Shown: piece by piece, positions 1-8,502 of the stretch
Numbering within the stretch: the first letter of the stretch is position 1
How the letters are laid out: every line of letters starts with the position of its first letter
DNA from: JADMIH01 sp035274425
Lineage (GTDB): Bacteria; Chloroflexota; Chloroflexia; QHBQ01; JADMIH01
Reading direction: 5' to 3'
Length of the DNA: 64,000 bases
Assembly: GCA_035274425.1 (NCBI GenBank)
Contig: DATEOC010000077.1
Coordinates: 13,618-77,617, forward strand
Translations under genes and position numbers: made by a program
The notes under the pieces: model-generated
What the model saw: only the letters and a program-made list of their open reading frames with translations
Databases searched by the model: none
What the model was told of the DNA's origin: nothing

Positions 1-1
1 C

Positions 2-130
2 GATAACGCACTGAACATCTGGCTGGTGCAGCCCCTGGACCGGCACTACGAGCAGGCATGGGTACAAGGCTGGTATCACAACCCGATCTACCCTGGCATC
101 TACTTCTACGCTCTGTCCAAGGGCCAGTAA
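2..130 (+). CDS. C-terminal end of a peptide-type ABC transporter solute-binding protein (partial)
   Basis: The window opens inside this gene, and only the last 42 codons before TAA are visible. The tail contains the stretch GWYHNPIYPGIYFYALSKG, which resembles the C-termini of family 5 (DppA/OppA-type) extracytoplasmic solute-binding proteins. That identity is supported by the two OppB/DppC-type permease genes directly downstream on the same strand. The protein would capture a peptide or similar solute outside the membrane and deliver it to these permeases. Substrate cannot be told from this fragment. Confidence 0.7.
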   Translation, partial: DNALNIWLVQPLDRHYEQAWVQGWYHNPIYPGIYFYALSKGQ

Positions 131-198
131 TCCATAATAATAGCAGATGGTAGCTGTTGCCAGCTACCATCTGCTATCCGTACCCTACGGAGGCGCAC

Positions 199-1227
199 AT
201 GTTACGGTACATCCTCCGGCGGATCCTAATCCTCCCCTTCACCCTCTTCGGGCTGAGCATACTGATATTCGGGCTGCTCCAGCTGCTCGATCCCATCGAG
301 CGCGCTTCCCTCTATATCACCAGCCCCCCCAGGACGGCTTCTGCGATGCAGGATATAATAGCGAGATATAATTTAGACGCGCCTTTCTATGTCCAGTATT
401 GGGACTGGATATCCAAAGTCGTGCGTTTAGACCTGGGCTGGTCTAAGAGTGCGGGCACGCCCGTCCTTGAGGCAGTAGGCAGGTTCTTCCCGGCAACGTT
501 CGAGCTGGCGCTCTGGAGCTTCGTGCCGATCATGACTCTCGGTGTAACCCTCGGTGTGAAGGCGGCGGTCAGGCAGAATCGCCTGGCTGACCAGCTTGCG
601 AGGCTATTCAGCATCGTAGGCTACGCGTTTCCTTCATTCCTCTTCGGCCTGCTCCTACTCCTCATCTTCTACGCCAACTTACAGTGGTTCCCACCAGGGA
701 GGCTCTCCGACTGGGCTACCGCTGCCATCAATAGCGGGGGTTACAATACGATCACCGGCATGAACACCATCGACTCGCTCATCAACGGGCGGCTCGATAT
801 ATTCCTCGACGCCCTACGCCACCTGTTACTACCTGCTGCCACACTTTCCTATGTGAACATCGCCCTGGTGTTGCGCGTTACGCGCTCCTCTATGCTCGAT
901 GTGTTGCGCGCGGAGTACGTCACCGTAGCCCGCTCCAAAGGGCTGCCCGAGGAGCACGTGATTCGCCGCCATGCGCGCCCCAATGCTATGATCCCGGTCG
1001 CTACCATAGGTGGTTTGCTCTTCGCAGGCCTCCTTAACGGCGCGGTCCTTTCCGAGACCGTCTTCAATTACCGGGGCATAGGGTGGTGGGCCGCTAACGC
1101 CGCGGGTAGCCTGGATGCAATATCCGTATTGGGGGTTACGCTCCTCGGAGGTACTCTCCTTATCGTAGCGAACCTGGGGGTAGATATATTGTACGCGGTG
1201 CTGGACCCGCGCATAAGGCTAGAATAG
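199..1227 (+). CDS. ABC transporter permease, DppB/OppB type
   Basis: This 342-residue protein is an inner-membrane permease of the peptide/nickel ABC family. It starts with a basic stretch and a membrane helix (MLRYILRRILILPFTLFG) and has about six hydrophobic segments. The cytoplasmic EAA-type loop that docks the ATPase is visible at EYVTVARSKGLPEEHVIRRH, near residue 235. I chose ATG 199 because a GGAGG sits just upstream; an in-frame TTG at 157 would add 14 unlikely residues. It lies 68 bp after the solute-binding protein gene and 9 bp before the partner permease, so the three probably form one operon. The ATPase genes are not in the window. Confidence 0.93.
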   Translation: MLRYILRRILILPFTLFGLSILIFGLLQLLDPIERASLYITSPPRTASAMQDIIARYNLDAPFYVQYWDWISKVVRLDLGWSKSAGTPVLEAVGRFFPATFELALWSFVPIMTLGVTLGVKAAVRQNRLADQLARLFSIVGYAFPSFLFGLLLLLIFYANLQWFPPGRLSDWATAAINSGGYNTITGMNTIDSLINGRLDIFLDALRHLLLPAATLSYVNIALVLRVTRSSMLDVLRAEYVTVARSKGLPEEHVIRRHARPNAMIPVATIGGLLFAGLLNGAVLSETVFNYRGIGWWAANAAGSLDAISVLGVTLLGGTLLIVANLGVDILYAVLDPRIRLE

Positions 1228-1236
1228 GAGATTGTA

Positions 1237-2205
1237 ATGGCAAGCACTACGCCACGAGCCATCACCGCACCCGCACAGCCACGATACGTTCCGGACGAGC
1301 TTCCTGCCGTTGCTAAGAGGCGACTCCCTGCCTGGGCCAGGTCGCTCCTACGTAATCCTTTATCGGTGGCGGGTTTAATTATCTTGCTCATCTTTGCAAT
1401 CATAGCCTTGCTCGCCCCTGTGATTGCTCCTCCTCCGGCCGGGTCCGTAGACCCATATATAATCCCACGGGACGGCTTTCTGGCGGAGCCTCAGCCCCCT
1501 AGCGCCGCACATCCCTTCGGCACCAGCCAGGGGCAATACGACATCTTTTACGGTGTCATTTGGGGGACTCGCACCGCTTTCAAAGTCGGTATCATCATTA
1601 CGGCGCTGACCGTGATCATCGGTGGGCTAATAGGCGCTGTATCAGGCTTCATCGGGGGTTGGGTAGATGAGGTAATCCAGCGCTTCGTGGAAATAGTCAT
1701 GGCCTTCCCCTTCCTGCTCGCGGCCATAACACTGGCTACGGTGCTCGCGCCTAAGATACAGGACCGGCTCCTATCGGCGGGGATCGCGCTCGTAGCCTTC
1801 TCCTGGCCCACTTACGCGCGCCTGATACGTGGTGACGTGCTGGCAATCAAGGACAGGGAGTACGTGATGGCGGCGCGCGTCCTGGGGGCATCGGGTTGGC
1901 GTATCCTCATGCGTCATGTTGTCCCCAACTCAATGTTTACCCTACTGGTGGTGGCATCGCTCGACATCGGCGCTTACGTGCTCTCCTTCGCCGCTCTCAG
2001 CTTCCTCCAGCTAGGTCCGCCACAGGGTTACGCCGACTGGGGCCAGCTCATCAGCTTCGCCCGCAACTGGATACCGAGCCTCAGTGATTACTGGTACATC
2101 GTAGTCTTCCCGGGAGCTGCCCTCCTCCTCTTCGTGCTCGGCTGGAACCTCCTGGGTGACGCCTTCCGCGACGCCCTCGACCCCAAGATGAGGGGGAATG
2201 GGTAG
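1237..2205 (+). CDS. ABC transporter permease, DppC/OppC type
   Basis: This 322-residue permease is the second membrane subunit of the peptide-type importer. It has the DppC-family N-terminal tail, an early membrane helix near residues 45-65, a periplasmic stretch, and a membrane core with the EAA loop EYVMAARVLGASGWRILMRH near residue 208. A GGAGATTGTA sequence precedes ATG 1237, nine bases after the first permease ends. It is the last gene of the operon: downstream lie only tandem GACGACG repeats and a convergent regulator gene. Substrate is unassigned; peptides, nickel and oligosaccharides are all carried by this family. Confidence 0.93.
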   Translation: MASTTPRAITAPAQPRYVPDELPAVAKRRLPAWARSLLRNPLSVAGLIILLIFAIIALLAPVIAPPPAGSVDPYIIPRDGFLAEPQPPSAAHPFGTSQGQYDIFYGVIWGTRTAFKVGIIITALTVIIGGLIGAVSGFIGGWVDEVIQRFVEIVMAFPFLLAAITLATVLAPKIQDRLLSAGIALVAFSWPTYARLIRGDVLAIKDREYVMAARVLGASGWRILMRHVVPNSMFTLLVVASLDIGAYVLSFAALSFLQLGPPQGYADWGQLISFARNWIPSLSDYWYIVVFPGAALLLFVLGWNLLGDAFRDALDPKMRGNG

Positions 2206-2209
2206 TCGG

Positions 2210-2250
2210 GACGACGGACGACGGACGACGGACGACGGACGACGGACGAC
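2210..2250. repeat. Tandem heptad repeat (GACGACG)n
   Basis: Five full GACGACG heptads plus a partial one lie immediately after the DppC-type gene. A reverse-complement counterpart built of TCGTCCG/TCGTCTA heptads lies at about 2341-2369, so the two could pair in RNA between the convergent genes. Similar heptads recur between genes throughout the window. Confidence 0.9.
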
Positions 2251-2340
2251 AGAAAGCAGTAGGCAGACGATAATCTAAACACAGAACCATTAATAATCTC
2301 TGTGCGCCCTCTGTGTCTTTGCGTCTCTGTGTTTAGAATG

Positions 2341-2369
2341 TCGTCCGTCGTCTATCGTCTATCGTCCTT
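2341..2369. repeat. Inverted heptad repeat (TCGTCCG/TCGTCTA)
   Basis: Heptads TCGTCCG, TCGTCTA, TCGTCTA and TCGTCCT run up to the stop codon of the convergent regulator. They are roughly complementary to the repeat at 2210-2250. The sequence between the two contains TCTGTG-rich short repeats (about 2298-2333) and no gene. Confidence 0.8.
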
Positions 2370-2371
2370 CA

Positions 2372-4816
2372 TCACCCCTCACTGAGCGCGAATGCGACTG
2401 CATCTTTCTCCGACATAGCCCGCCCCCTCGACCACACGCTCATCCACTGGGTCTCATCGATCAAGGCTTTCGAGGCTGCCAGGATAGCCTCGTGCTCCGG
2501 CCTATCGACGCGCAGGATGAGCGCTCCATTTCCTTTTTCTGCCAGCGCATCGAGCGCACCGAATAGCGTTGCTGCCCGCTCTGCGGTCCCTTCCTGCACT
2601 GCTAGACAGCCGAGACCCAACAGGTTTAGCCCTGTCATATAGTGGCTATGTATCTTCCGTGATGCTTCCAGCGAAAGCCCATATAAATAGAGCGCCTCTT
2701 TATAGTTACCCTGGCACCTGGCGATGTCCCCCTGGCAATTACGCACTATAGAGGAGATGTACCCGTTGTTGTCAATATCCTCGACCAGCTTCAGGCACTC
2801 ATTGCACACTGCTGCCGACTGCTCATACGCGCCTTGCCGACGCAAGACGTGGGCGATACCGCTGAGTACCAGCGCCTCATTCCAGGTATGATTCATCCTG
2901 CGAAACAGGGATGCGCTTTCCTGATAAAGGCGTAAGGCGTCTTCAAGGGTGCCTAACTGCATAGTATTTCCTGCCAGATTGTTTAGTACGCGAGCCAGCC
3001 CGTCCATGTCGCCTAGCTCTCTCCACAACAGCAGCGCCTCTTCAAGCAACGCTTTGGCTCGCTCGAAGTGTCCTGTATAAGTGTTAGCCTGAGAAAGGCG
3101 GTGCAACGAGACGGCCAGGCTCCTCACATCCCCTTCCTCCCGCGCCAGTTCAACGCTGCTGTTCGCCCACGCAGTTGCCCGCGCATACTCGTTGCGAGCC
3201 ATTGCCAGCCACGCCGCGGCGTTCAGTGCCGCGATCAAAAGTGTTGTTGGAACAGGTATCTCTTGTGCTTTGAGTATGGCTGCATCGAGCCACCGCAACC
3301 CCTCCTCCAGGTGCCCATAGACGTACCAGAAATGATGCAGCGCACAAGCGGTACGCATCCCCGTCTCTACTTCACCATGCTCCAGCGTCCATGCCAGAGC
3401 CGCTCGCAAGTTATCATGTTCTCTTTCCAGTATCGCTAACCAGCGCTTCTGGTTCACGCCCGCAATCTGCTGTTCTGCGGCACGTGCCAGCGCCAGGTAA
3501 TATTCGGCGTGCCACTCCCTCACCCTGGCGGCTTCGCCACTCTCCTGGAGGCGCTCGGCTGCGTACTCTAGGACCGTCTCTAGCATAGTGTATCGCGGCT
3601 CTTCGTCTTCACTCTTCGCATCGTGCCGCTTGAGAAGGCTTTTGTCTAACAGGGAGAGGAGTCCTTCCATAACGTCAATGCCGAGGTCATTGCGTGCGTT
3701 GCAGATCGACTCGACAGCCTGGGGCGTGCAACCCCCTATGAACACTCCCAACCTTCTGAATAGACTTTGCTCGGCAGGGGTCAATAAGTCGTAGCTCCAG
3801 CCTATCGCGGAACGGAGCGTCTTGTGGCGCTCCGGCAGATCGCGCTGCCCTCCTACCAGCAGAGGTAGCGCCACGCTCACAGCATCAGCGCTACGCCGTT
3901 CCAACTGGGTAAGCAACGCCCTTGGTGATAAGAGCCTTACCCGCGCAGCAATAAGCTCGATAGAGAGGGGGACACCCTCCATACGGGCGCAAATCGATGC
4001 CACCGATGCCTCATTCTCCTTCGTCAGGGCGAAATCAGCTTCAACTTCCCGTGCGCGCTCTACGAAAAGCTGGAGCGAAGAATCGTCGTCGAGCGACGGC
4101 ACCGCGAACTGGCGCTCTCCGCGCACGTGCAGGGCTTCCCGGCTGGTCACCAGCATCCTGACCTGGGGACACCCCCACAATAGCTCGACCACTGACTGTG
4201 TCGCTGCCACAACCTGCTCGAAGTTGTCGAGCACGAGCAGCACCTTCTGCTCTCGCAGATGCTCTTTGAGGGTGAGGGACATAGGCTCGGTCCCTTTGTC
4301 GCGGAGGCTGAGCGCCCCCGCTATCGTCCTCACCACGAGGGCGGGGTCACGCACCGGCGCGAGCGTCACCAGGAAAACACCGTCACTGAAGTTAGAGAGG
4401 AGATTTGACGCGGCCTGCAAAGCCAAACGAGTCTTACCGACGCCAGGCGGGCCGGTGAGCGTAACGAGGCGTACGTCGTCGCACCTCAGCAACGACGTGA
4501 TCTTTTCCAAAGCATCGTCTCGCCCGATGAGTGGAGTGAGATAAGCTGGTAGATTGGTCGGTGTGGCGTCTTGTTCGTTACCATCGTCAAGGCTGCCCTT
4601 AGCCACACGCAAGAAGCGGGCACGCTCCTTTGGTGAGATTTGGAGCGCATCCACGAGCAGTTCCGCCACCTGTTGTGAGGGGTGACGCTGACCACCCTCC
4701 AACTTCTCCACCGCCGAGGCAGAGAGACCGGTCCGCGCTGCAAGCTGGGCCTGCGTAAGTCGTAAAGCCTTGCGCCTCTCGCGGAGCCATTGCGAGAAGA
4801 GATGAGGCTTGGTCAT
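2372..4816 (-). CDS. XRE-family HTH / STAND ATPase / TPR transcriptional regulator
   Basis: This roughly 814-residue signalling protein has three parts. The N-terminus is an XRE helix-turn-helix (LRLTQAQLAARTGLSASAVE). The middle is a STAND-type NTPase with a P-loop GPPGVGKT near residues 122-129 and a Walker B VLLVLDNFEQ. The C-terminal half has TPR-like helical repeats. Such proteins are thought to bind DNA after ATP-dependent oligomerisation triggered by a ligand on the TPRs; the ligand is unknown. I chose ATG 4816 because AGAGG lies six bases upstream and the HTH begins soon after; in-frame ATG 4846 and TTG 4855 are alternatives. It diverges from the SLH protein gene, its likeliest target. 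A paralogue's C-terminus lies at the right edge of the window. Confidence 0.88.
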   Translation of the reverse strand: MTKPHLFSQWLRERRKALRLTQAQLAARTGLSASAVEKLEGGQRHPSQQVAELLVDALQISPKERARFLRVAKGSLDDGNEQDATPTNLPAYLTPLIGRDDALEKITSLLRCDDVRLVTLTGPPGVGKTRLALQAASNLLSNFSDGVFLVTLAPVRDPALVVRTIAGALSLRDKGTEPMSLTLKEHLREQKVLLVLDNFEQVVAATQSVVELLWGCPQVRMLVTSREALHVRGERQFAVPSLDDDSSLQLFVERAREVEADFALTKENEASVASICARMEGVPLSIELIAARVRLLSPRALLTQLERRSADAVSVALPLLVGGQRDLPERHKTLRSAIGWSYDLLTPAEQSLFRRLGVFIGGCTPQAVESICNARNDLGIDVMEGLLSLLDKSLLKRHDAKSEDEEPRYTMLETVLEYAAERLQESGEAARVREWHAEYYLALARAAEQQIAGVNQKRWLAILEREHDNLRAALAWTLEHGEVETGMRTACALHHFWYVYGHLEEGLRWLDAAILKAQEIPVPTTLLIAALNAAAWLAMARNEYARATAWANSSVELAREEGDVRSLAVSLHRLSQANTYTGHFERAKALLEEALLLWRELGDMDGLARVLNNLAGNTMQLGTLEDALRLYQESASLFRRMNHTWNEALVLSGIAHVLRRQGAYEQSAAVCNECLKLVEDIDNNGYISSIVRNCQGDIARCQGNYKEALYLYGLSLEASRKIHSHYMTGLNLLGLGCLAVQEGTAERAATLFGALDALAEKGNGALILRVDRPEHEAILAASKALIDETQWMSVWSRGRAMSEKDAVAFALSEG

Positions 4817-4848
4817 AAGATGCCTCTTCTGCACACCATTCGCCATCT

Positions 4849-4878
4849 CACACAATTTGTGTGGATTCTTGTGTGGAC
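4849..4878. promoter_or_regulatory. Operator-like repeats ahead of the XRE regulator
   Basis: CACACAA-T-TTGTGTG forms a 7-bp inverted repeat at 4849-4863, and TTGTGTGGA is directly repeated at 4857-4865 and 4870-4878, 13 bp apart. The repeats sit just downstream of the regulator's predicted -10 box, where a repressor would block transcription. Autoregulation is inferred from position only. Confidence 0.4.
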
Positions 4879-4879
4879 C

Positions 4880-4909
4880 ATTATAGCGTGTTCGCCACTA
4901 TGCTGTAAA
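4880..4909 (-). promoter_or_regulatory. Promoter of the XRE regulator
   Basis: On the minus strand, TTTACA (4904-4909) and a perfect TATAAT (4880-4885) are separated by 18 bp. Transcription would start near 4873, about 57 bases before ATG 4816. Confidence 0.6.
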
Positions 4910-5245
4910 TGGCCGCGCTGGACCATTTCCGGCGCTTCGTGACTACAGGTAAGGCGAGGTTTGCTGCTATGGAGAGAGACGAAGCACCAGATTCCTCACA
5001 ACTTTTCCTTGTGAGGCTGTGGGCTGACGAAGGGGGCGGAAGGGGTGGTGGGGATGGCCCGGTAGGCGAGGGTACGGGCTATGTGCACGGCAAAGTGCAG
5101 CATGTACTTAGCGGCAGAGCAGCACCGTTCAGCGATTGGCACAGCCTTATGGAAAGCCTCTCAAAGATGCTGCCTCACCGGGCTACGGCGGAGCAAAGTA
5201 ACGACACCTCCAATGCAGGAGAGACAACTAAGCAAGGAGATAACA
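4910..5245. other. Intergenic leader ahead of the SLH protein gene, no gene seen
   Basis: Open frames here (for example 4909-5262) have no recognisable protein features and overlap the well-supported start of the next gene. I see no clear promoter pair for the downstream gene. Confidence 0.5.
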
Positions 5246-7234
5246 ATGAAACCGGACAATAGCAATCTGCACAATCTACGCGTAACGGAAAATAGGAAGC
5301 GTGATACAGTTTCAATTCTCTCGATTGGGGCGATGCTGGGACTGATCGCTGCCTTCGTGATGTTTCTGGCGGTAGGTCTCAGCACAGTCTACGCGGACGA
5401 CGGGGACCTTGATCCCACCTTTGATGGGGATGGGAAAGTTACTACCGACTTTGGGGGGACGGAGCAGGCCCTCGACCTAGCTGTCCAGGCAGATGGAAAG
5501 ATCGTAGTTGTGGGAGAAGCCCTTGTCAATAATGCCTATGACTTCGCTGTCGCGCGCTACAATTCAGACGGCTCTTCAGACACCGGCTTCGATGGGGATG
5601 GCAAGCTCACCACCGATTTCGGCAGCACTATTGAACAGGCAAATGCTGTAGCTATCCAGCCTGATGGAAAGATCTTGGTGGGCGGCTATACAGGCAATGG
5701 CAACTCAAGTAATACGTACGCCCTGGCGCGCTACAATTCAGACGGCTCTTTAGACACCAGCTTTGATGGGGATGGCAAGCTCACCACCAGCTTTGGCCTG
5801 GGTGATGCGCGCCTGGAAGACCTGGCTATCCAGGCTGACGGCAAGATAGTGGCAGCGGGAAGCGCTGGCACCGGCAGCGCAGCTTCATTCGCGGCAGCAC
5901 GCTACAATCTCAATGGCTCCCTCGACACCAGTTTCAGCGGCGATGGCATGGTAACTACCGGCTTCCCACAAGGTGGTAGCGCCGACGCCGTTGCTATCCA
6001 GGCCGACGGGAAGATAGTGGCAGCAGGACTTGTGGCCTGGCCCTTTGATTTCGCCGTGCTCCGCTACAACTCTGACGGCTCCCTCGACTCCAGCTTTGAC
6101 GGAGATGGGAAAGTTACTACCGACTTTGGAGGTACTGACCTTGCCCACGCAGTCGCCTTACAAGCAGACGGCATGATAGTAGCCGCAGGTACGAGGGGCT
6201 ACAATGACTTCGCCCTGGCACGATACAACTCCGATGGCTCCCTCGACGCCGGCTTTGACGGAGATGGTCGAGTTCTCACCTCTATTGGCGAGGCATATGA
6301 GATCGCCATTCAGGGCGATGGCAAGATCGTAGCCGCAGGGAAGGGGTTCTCCACTAACTTTTATGATTTCACACTGGCACGCTACAACCTCGACGGTTCC
6401 CCTGACACCAGCTTTGGAGGAGACGGGATCATGTACACCGACTTCGGAATGAACTCCCTCTCTTATGCCATTGGTCTTCAGGGGGACGGTAAGCTCCTGG
6501 TGGCCGGCACTGCCGGCGCGAATCCCGCGCTCGACTTTGCCGTGGCACGCTACGAGTCTAGCGGCGGCGGCTTACCAACAGCCACAGTCGTACCCGCAAC
6601 CGCCACGCCTTGTACGGCGGGCCAATTCTCAGATGTACCCTCGGACCACACTTTCTATCCCTTCGTCACCTGCCTGGTTGGCAGAGGGGTCATCTCTGGA
6701 TACTCCGATTGCACCTTCCGCCCCTCCAACGAGATAACGAGAGGGCAGATAGCAAAAGTCGTCTCTAATGCTGCCGGATACAACGATAATGTGACGGGTC
6801 GCCAGACCTATGCAGATGTTACCTCCTCCAACTCCTTCTGGACTTGGATAGAGAGGCTCGCCGTCCACAACGTCATGGGTGGGTACAACTGCGGAGGCGC
6901 TAACGAACCCTGCGACGACCAGAATCGCCCTTACTTCAGGTGGGGAGCGAACACCACCAGGGGGCAGCTATCGAAGATAGTCTCTAACGCTGCCGGTTAT
7001 GACGACAATCCACCCAACCAGTTATTCACCGACGTTCCTTCCTCCAACACTTTCTACGTGTGGATACAACGTCTTGCCTCTAGAGGAGTAATGTCAGGAT
7101 ACACATGTGGAGGAGCAGGCGAGCCATGCGACGGCCAGAATCGCCCTTACTTCAGGTGGGGCAACAACGTGACGAGGGGGCAAGCGAGTAAGATCGTTGC
7201 TAACACATTCTTCCCTAACTGCCAATCACGGTAA
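5246..7234 (+). CDS. Secreted Delta-60 repeat protein with three SLH domains
   Basis: This 662-residue protein begins with a charged N-terminus and a hydrophobic segment near residues 27-46 (export signal ending near VYADD). About seven to eight Delta-60 (DUF5122-type) units follow, each with a GDGKVTTDFGG-like turn and an ADGKIVVAG-like strand, likely forming a beta-propeller. A Pro/Thr linker leads to three S-layer homology domains, each with an FxDVP...F...I..L...GV..GY core and a TRGQ motif, expected to anchor the protein to the cell wall. The SLH domains contain paired cysteines (NCGGANEPC, TCGGAGEPC), unusual for the family and possibly disulfide-linked. ATG 5246 follows AAGGAGATAACA. 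An SLH remnant at 38 kb resembles its C-terminus. Confidence 0.88.
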   Translation: MKPDNSNLHNLRVTENRKRDTVSILSIGAMLGLIAAFVMFLAVGLSTVYADDGDLDPTFDGDGKVTTDFGGTEQALDLAVQADGKIVVVGEALVNNAYDFAVARYNSDGSSDTGFDGDGKLTTDFGSTIEQANAVAIQPDGKILVGGYTGNGNSSNTYALARYNSDGSLDTSFDGDGKLTTSFGLGDARLEDLAIQADGKIVAAGSAGTGSAASFAAARYNLNGSLDTSFSGDGMVTTGFPQGGSADAVAIQADGKIVAAGLVAWPFDFAVLRYNSDGSLDSSFDGDGKVTTDFGGTDLAHAVALQADGMIVAAGTRGYNDFALARYNSDGSLDAGFDGDGRVLTSIGEAYEIAIQGDGKIVAAGKGFSTNFYDFTLARYNLDGSPDTSFGGDGIMYTDFGMNSLSYAIGLQGDGKLLVAGTAGANPALDFAVARYESSGGGLPTATVVPATATPCTAGQFSDVPSDHTFYPFVTCLVGRGVISGYSDCTFRPSNEITRGQIAKVVSNAAGYNDNVTGRQTYADVTSSNSFWTWIERLAVHNVMGGYNCGGANEPCDDQNRPYFRWGANTTRGQLSKIVSNAAGYDDNPPNQLFTDVPSSNTFYVWIQRLASRGVMSGYTCGGAGEPCDGQNRPYFRWGNNVTRGQASKIVANTFFPNCQSR

Positions 7235-7243
7235 GACAACACC

Positions 7244-7314
7244 GTAGGGGCATGACGCGCCATGCTCCTGCGTGCCCGATAATTCGTAGGGACGTGCCAG
7301 CGGCACGTCCCTAC
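7244..7314. repeat. Two palindromic GTAGGG-type intergenic repeats
   Basis: At 7286-7314 a perfect hairpin has 13-bp arms (GTAGGGACGTGCC and its complement) and a 3-base loop. At 7244-7272 a degenerate copy of the same kind begins GTAGGGGCATG. They lie between convergent genes and could act as terminators. A related pair occurs at 46614-46709. Confidence 0.75.
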
Positions 7315-7327
7315 ATCATCCTAGATG

Positions 7328-8206
7328 CTAACCCTTACGCACCGGAAATTGCACTTCCACGAGATGCCCTGAGGCGTCCGTATTGTCGTGGTGCAGATAT
7401 ATTTCCTGGCAAGGGCCTGCTATGCGATAGCCATTCTCCTCTATCCAGGCCCCTATCGCCGCATACGCCTGCAAGATCGTCTCGTAACTTCCCTTGTGCA
7501 AGACGGATGCGACCGAGTCGTCCCCTTCAAGCTGCCTGAACCCTACCTCCTCTCCGTTGCCTGATAACCCTGCGCCCGGCGGTATTGCCTCTACCGGGGC
7601 GTCCATCTCCAGATCAATATCGACGTCGTTTTGCCCATACAACAGCAGCCAGGGACCACTCTCTTTCGCTCTCGCGTTCTTTATCAGGCTGCGCAGCTGC
7701 CCCACCATCATATCGCAATGGCGACCTATCTCCTGGGTCAGGTCTCCTTCCGCCGCAACCGCGCCCGACATGGGCGCGAGCTGGCGGTCGGGGACCTTGC
7801 TACGAGCAAAGGCTACCGTCTGTGACTCGACCTTCTTCAGCATAACTTCGTACTCTGACATCTTTCCCTCCAATTCTATGTATCTCAGCCTGCCCTCCAC
7901 CCGCGCCAGCCTCTCCTGCTCCTCCCGCATCCTGGCAGCGATCTCCTGCTGCTTCTGCCTGAATTGTTCCCGCAGGCGCTCAGGCGTCAGGTCGCCATCC
8001 AGGAGCGCGGCAATCTCTTCCAGCGAGAAGCCCAGCCCCTTTAAGGTGACTATGCGGTTGAGGCGCGGCAGTTGGGGGATAGAGTAGTAGCGGTAGCCGG
8101 TCCAGCGGTCCACGTTCAGCGGCTTGAGCAGCCCCACCTCATCGTAGTATCGCAGGGCCGACACCGCTATCAAGCTGAGCCTGGCAAAATCACCTATCTT
8201 GAACAT
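7328..8206 (-). CDS. MerR-family regulator with GyrI-like effector domain
   Basis: This 292-residue protein resembles BmrR-type multidrug sensors. Residues 1-70 are the MerR winged helix (MFKIGDFARLSLIAVSALRYYDEVGLLKP), residues 75-115 a dimerising coiled coil, and residues 120-290 a GyrI-like effector-binding domain ending EIYLHHDNTDASGHLVEVQFPV. Such proteins twist promoters with over-long spacers when a small, often cationic, ligand binds. ATG 8206 is preceded by AAGGGGAGACGGAA, a good ribosome site. A promoter with a 19-bp spacer containing a dyad lies just upstream, which supports autoregulation. No efflux gene is adjacent, so the wider target is unknown. Confidence 0.9.
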   Translation of the reverse strand: MFKIGDFARLSLIAVSALRYYDEVGLLKPLNVDRWTGYRYYSIPQLPRLNRIVTLKGLGFSLEEIAALLDGDLTPERLREQFRQKQQEIAARMREEQERLARVEGRLRYIELEGKMSEYEVMLKKVESQTVAFARSKVPDRQLAPMSGAVAAEGDLTQEIGRHCDMMVGQLRSLIKNARAKESGPWLLLYGQNDVDIDLEMDAPVEAIPPGAGLSGNGEEVGFRQLEGDDSVASVLHKGSYETILQAYAAIGAWIEENGYRIAGPCQEIYLHHDNTDASGHLVEVQFPVRKG

Positions 8207-8243
8207 TTCCGTCTCCCCTTAGTGCTGAAGGCCTTCGCCGCTA

Positions 8244-8274
8244 AGTATGCACCCTCAAGCAGCTTGAGAGTCAA
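8244..8274 (-). promoter_or_regulatory. MerR-type promoter with dyad in a 19-bp spacer
   Basis: On the minus strand, TTGACT (8269-8274) and CATACT (8244-8249) are 19 bp apart, two more than usual. The spacer carries the dyad CTCAAG-CTG-CTTGAG. Long spacers with such dyads are the hallmark of MerR/SoxR-controlled promoters, and the gene fired is the MerR regulator itself. Confidence 0.7.
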
Positions 8275-8316
8275 GGGGTAATCTTCTCATATTCCCAGAG
8301 GAAAACGTATTCAACA

Positions 8317-8344
8317 TGAAAAATCCGCTCGAGCGGATTTTTCA
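8317..8344. promoter_or_regulatory. Perfect 28-bp palindrome
   Basis: The half-site TGAAAAATCCGCTC is followed directly by its exact reverse complement. The A-rich/GC-core/T-rich layout resembles a two-way terminator, but it lies between divergent genes, about 35-60 bp upstream of the predicted start of transcription from the promoter at 8365. An operator is equally likely. Confidence 0.6.
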
Positions 8345-8364
8345 TCAGCGTCTCACTCCCTTTG

Positions 8365-8373
8365 TGGTATAAT
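8365..8373 (+). promoter_or_regulatory. Extended -10 promoter
   Basis: TGGTATAAT provides a TGn element joined to a perfect -10 box at 8368-8373. No convincing -35 box is present, as is common for extended -10 promoters. It would drive the small gene at 8503. Confidence 0.5.
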
Positions 8374-8502
8374 ATAAGATGCCGCCTTCCGCGCTTAGAA
8401 TTGGTGGCAGACAATGTGCAGCTATTTACAGTATCCCAGCAGTTTGCCTGTCTTTCGGTGTTGTTATATTCCATCGTAAATGCTCACTGTGTGAGTTTGG
8501 GA

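Noticed and set aside
2210..2250. Possible CRISPR-like array
   Set aside because: The repeat unit is a 7-base tandem without spacers and no cas genes are near.
3822..4544. 240-codon plus-strand open frame opposite the XRE-STAND regulator
   Set aside because: Low-complexity Ser/Arg composition typical of a shadow frame; the minus-strand protein has clear domains.
4909..5262. 117-codon open frame ahead of the SLH protein gene
   Set aside because: No family resemblance, poor start, and it overlaps the well-supported ribosome site and start at 5246.
8271..8474. 67-codon minus-strand frame through the 28-bp palindrome
   Set aside because: It overlaps two promoters and the palindrome and has no protein features.
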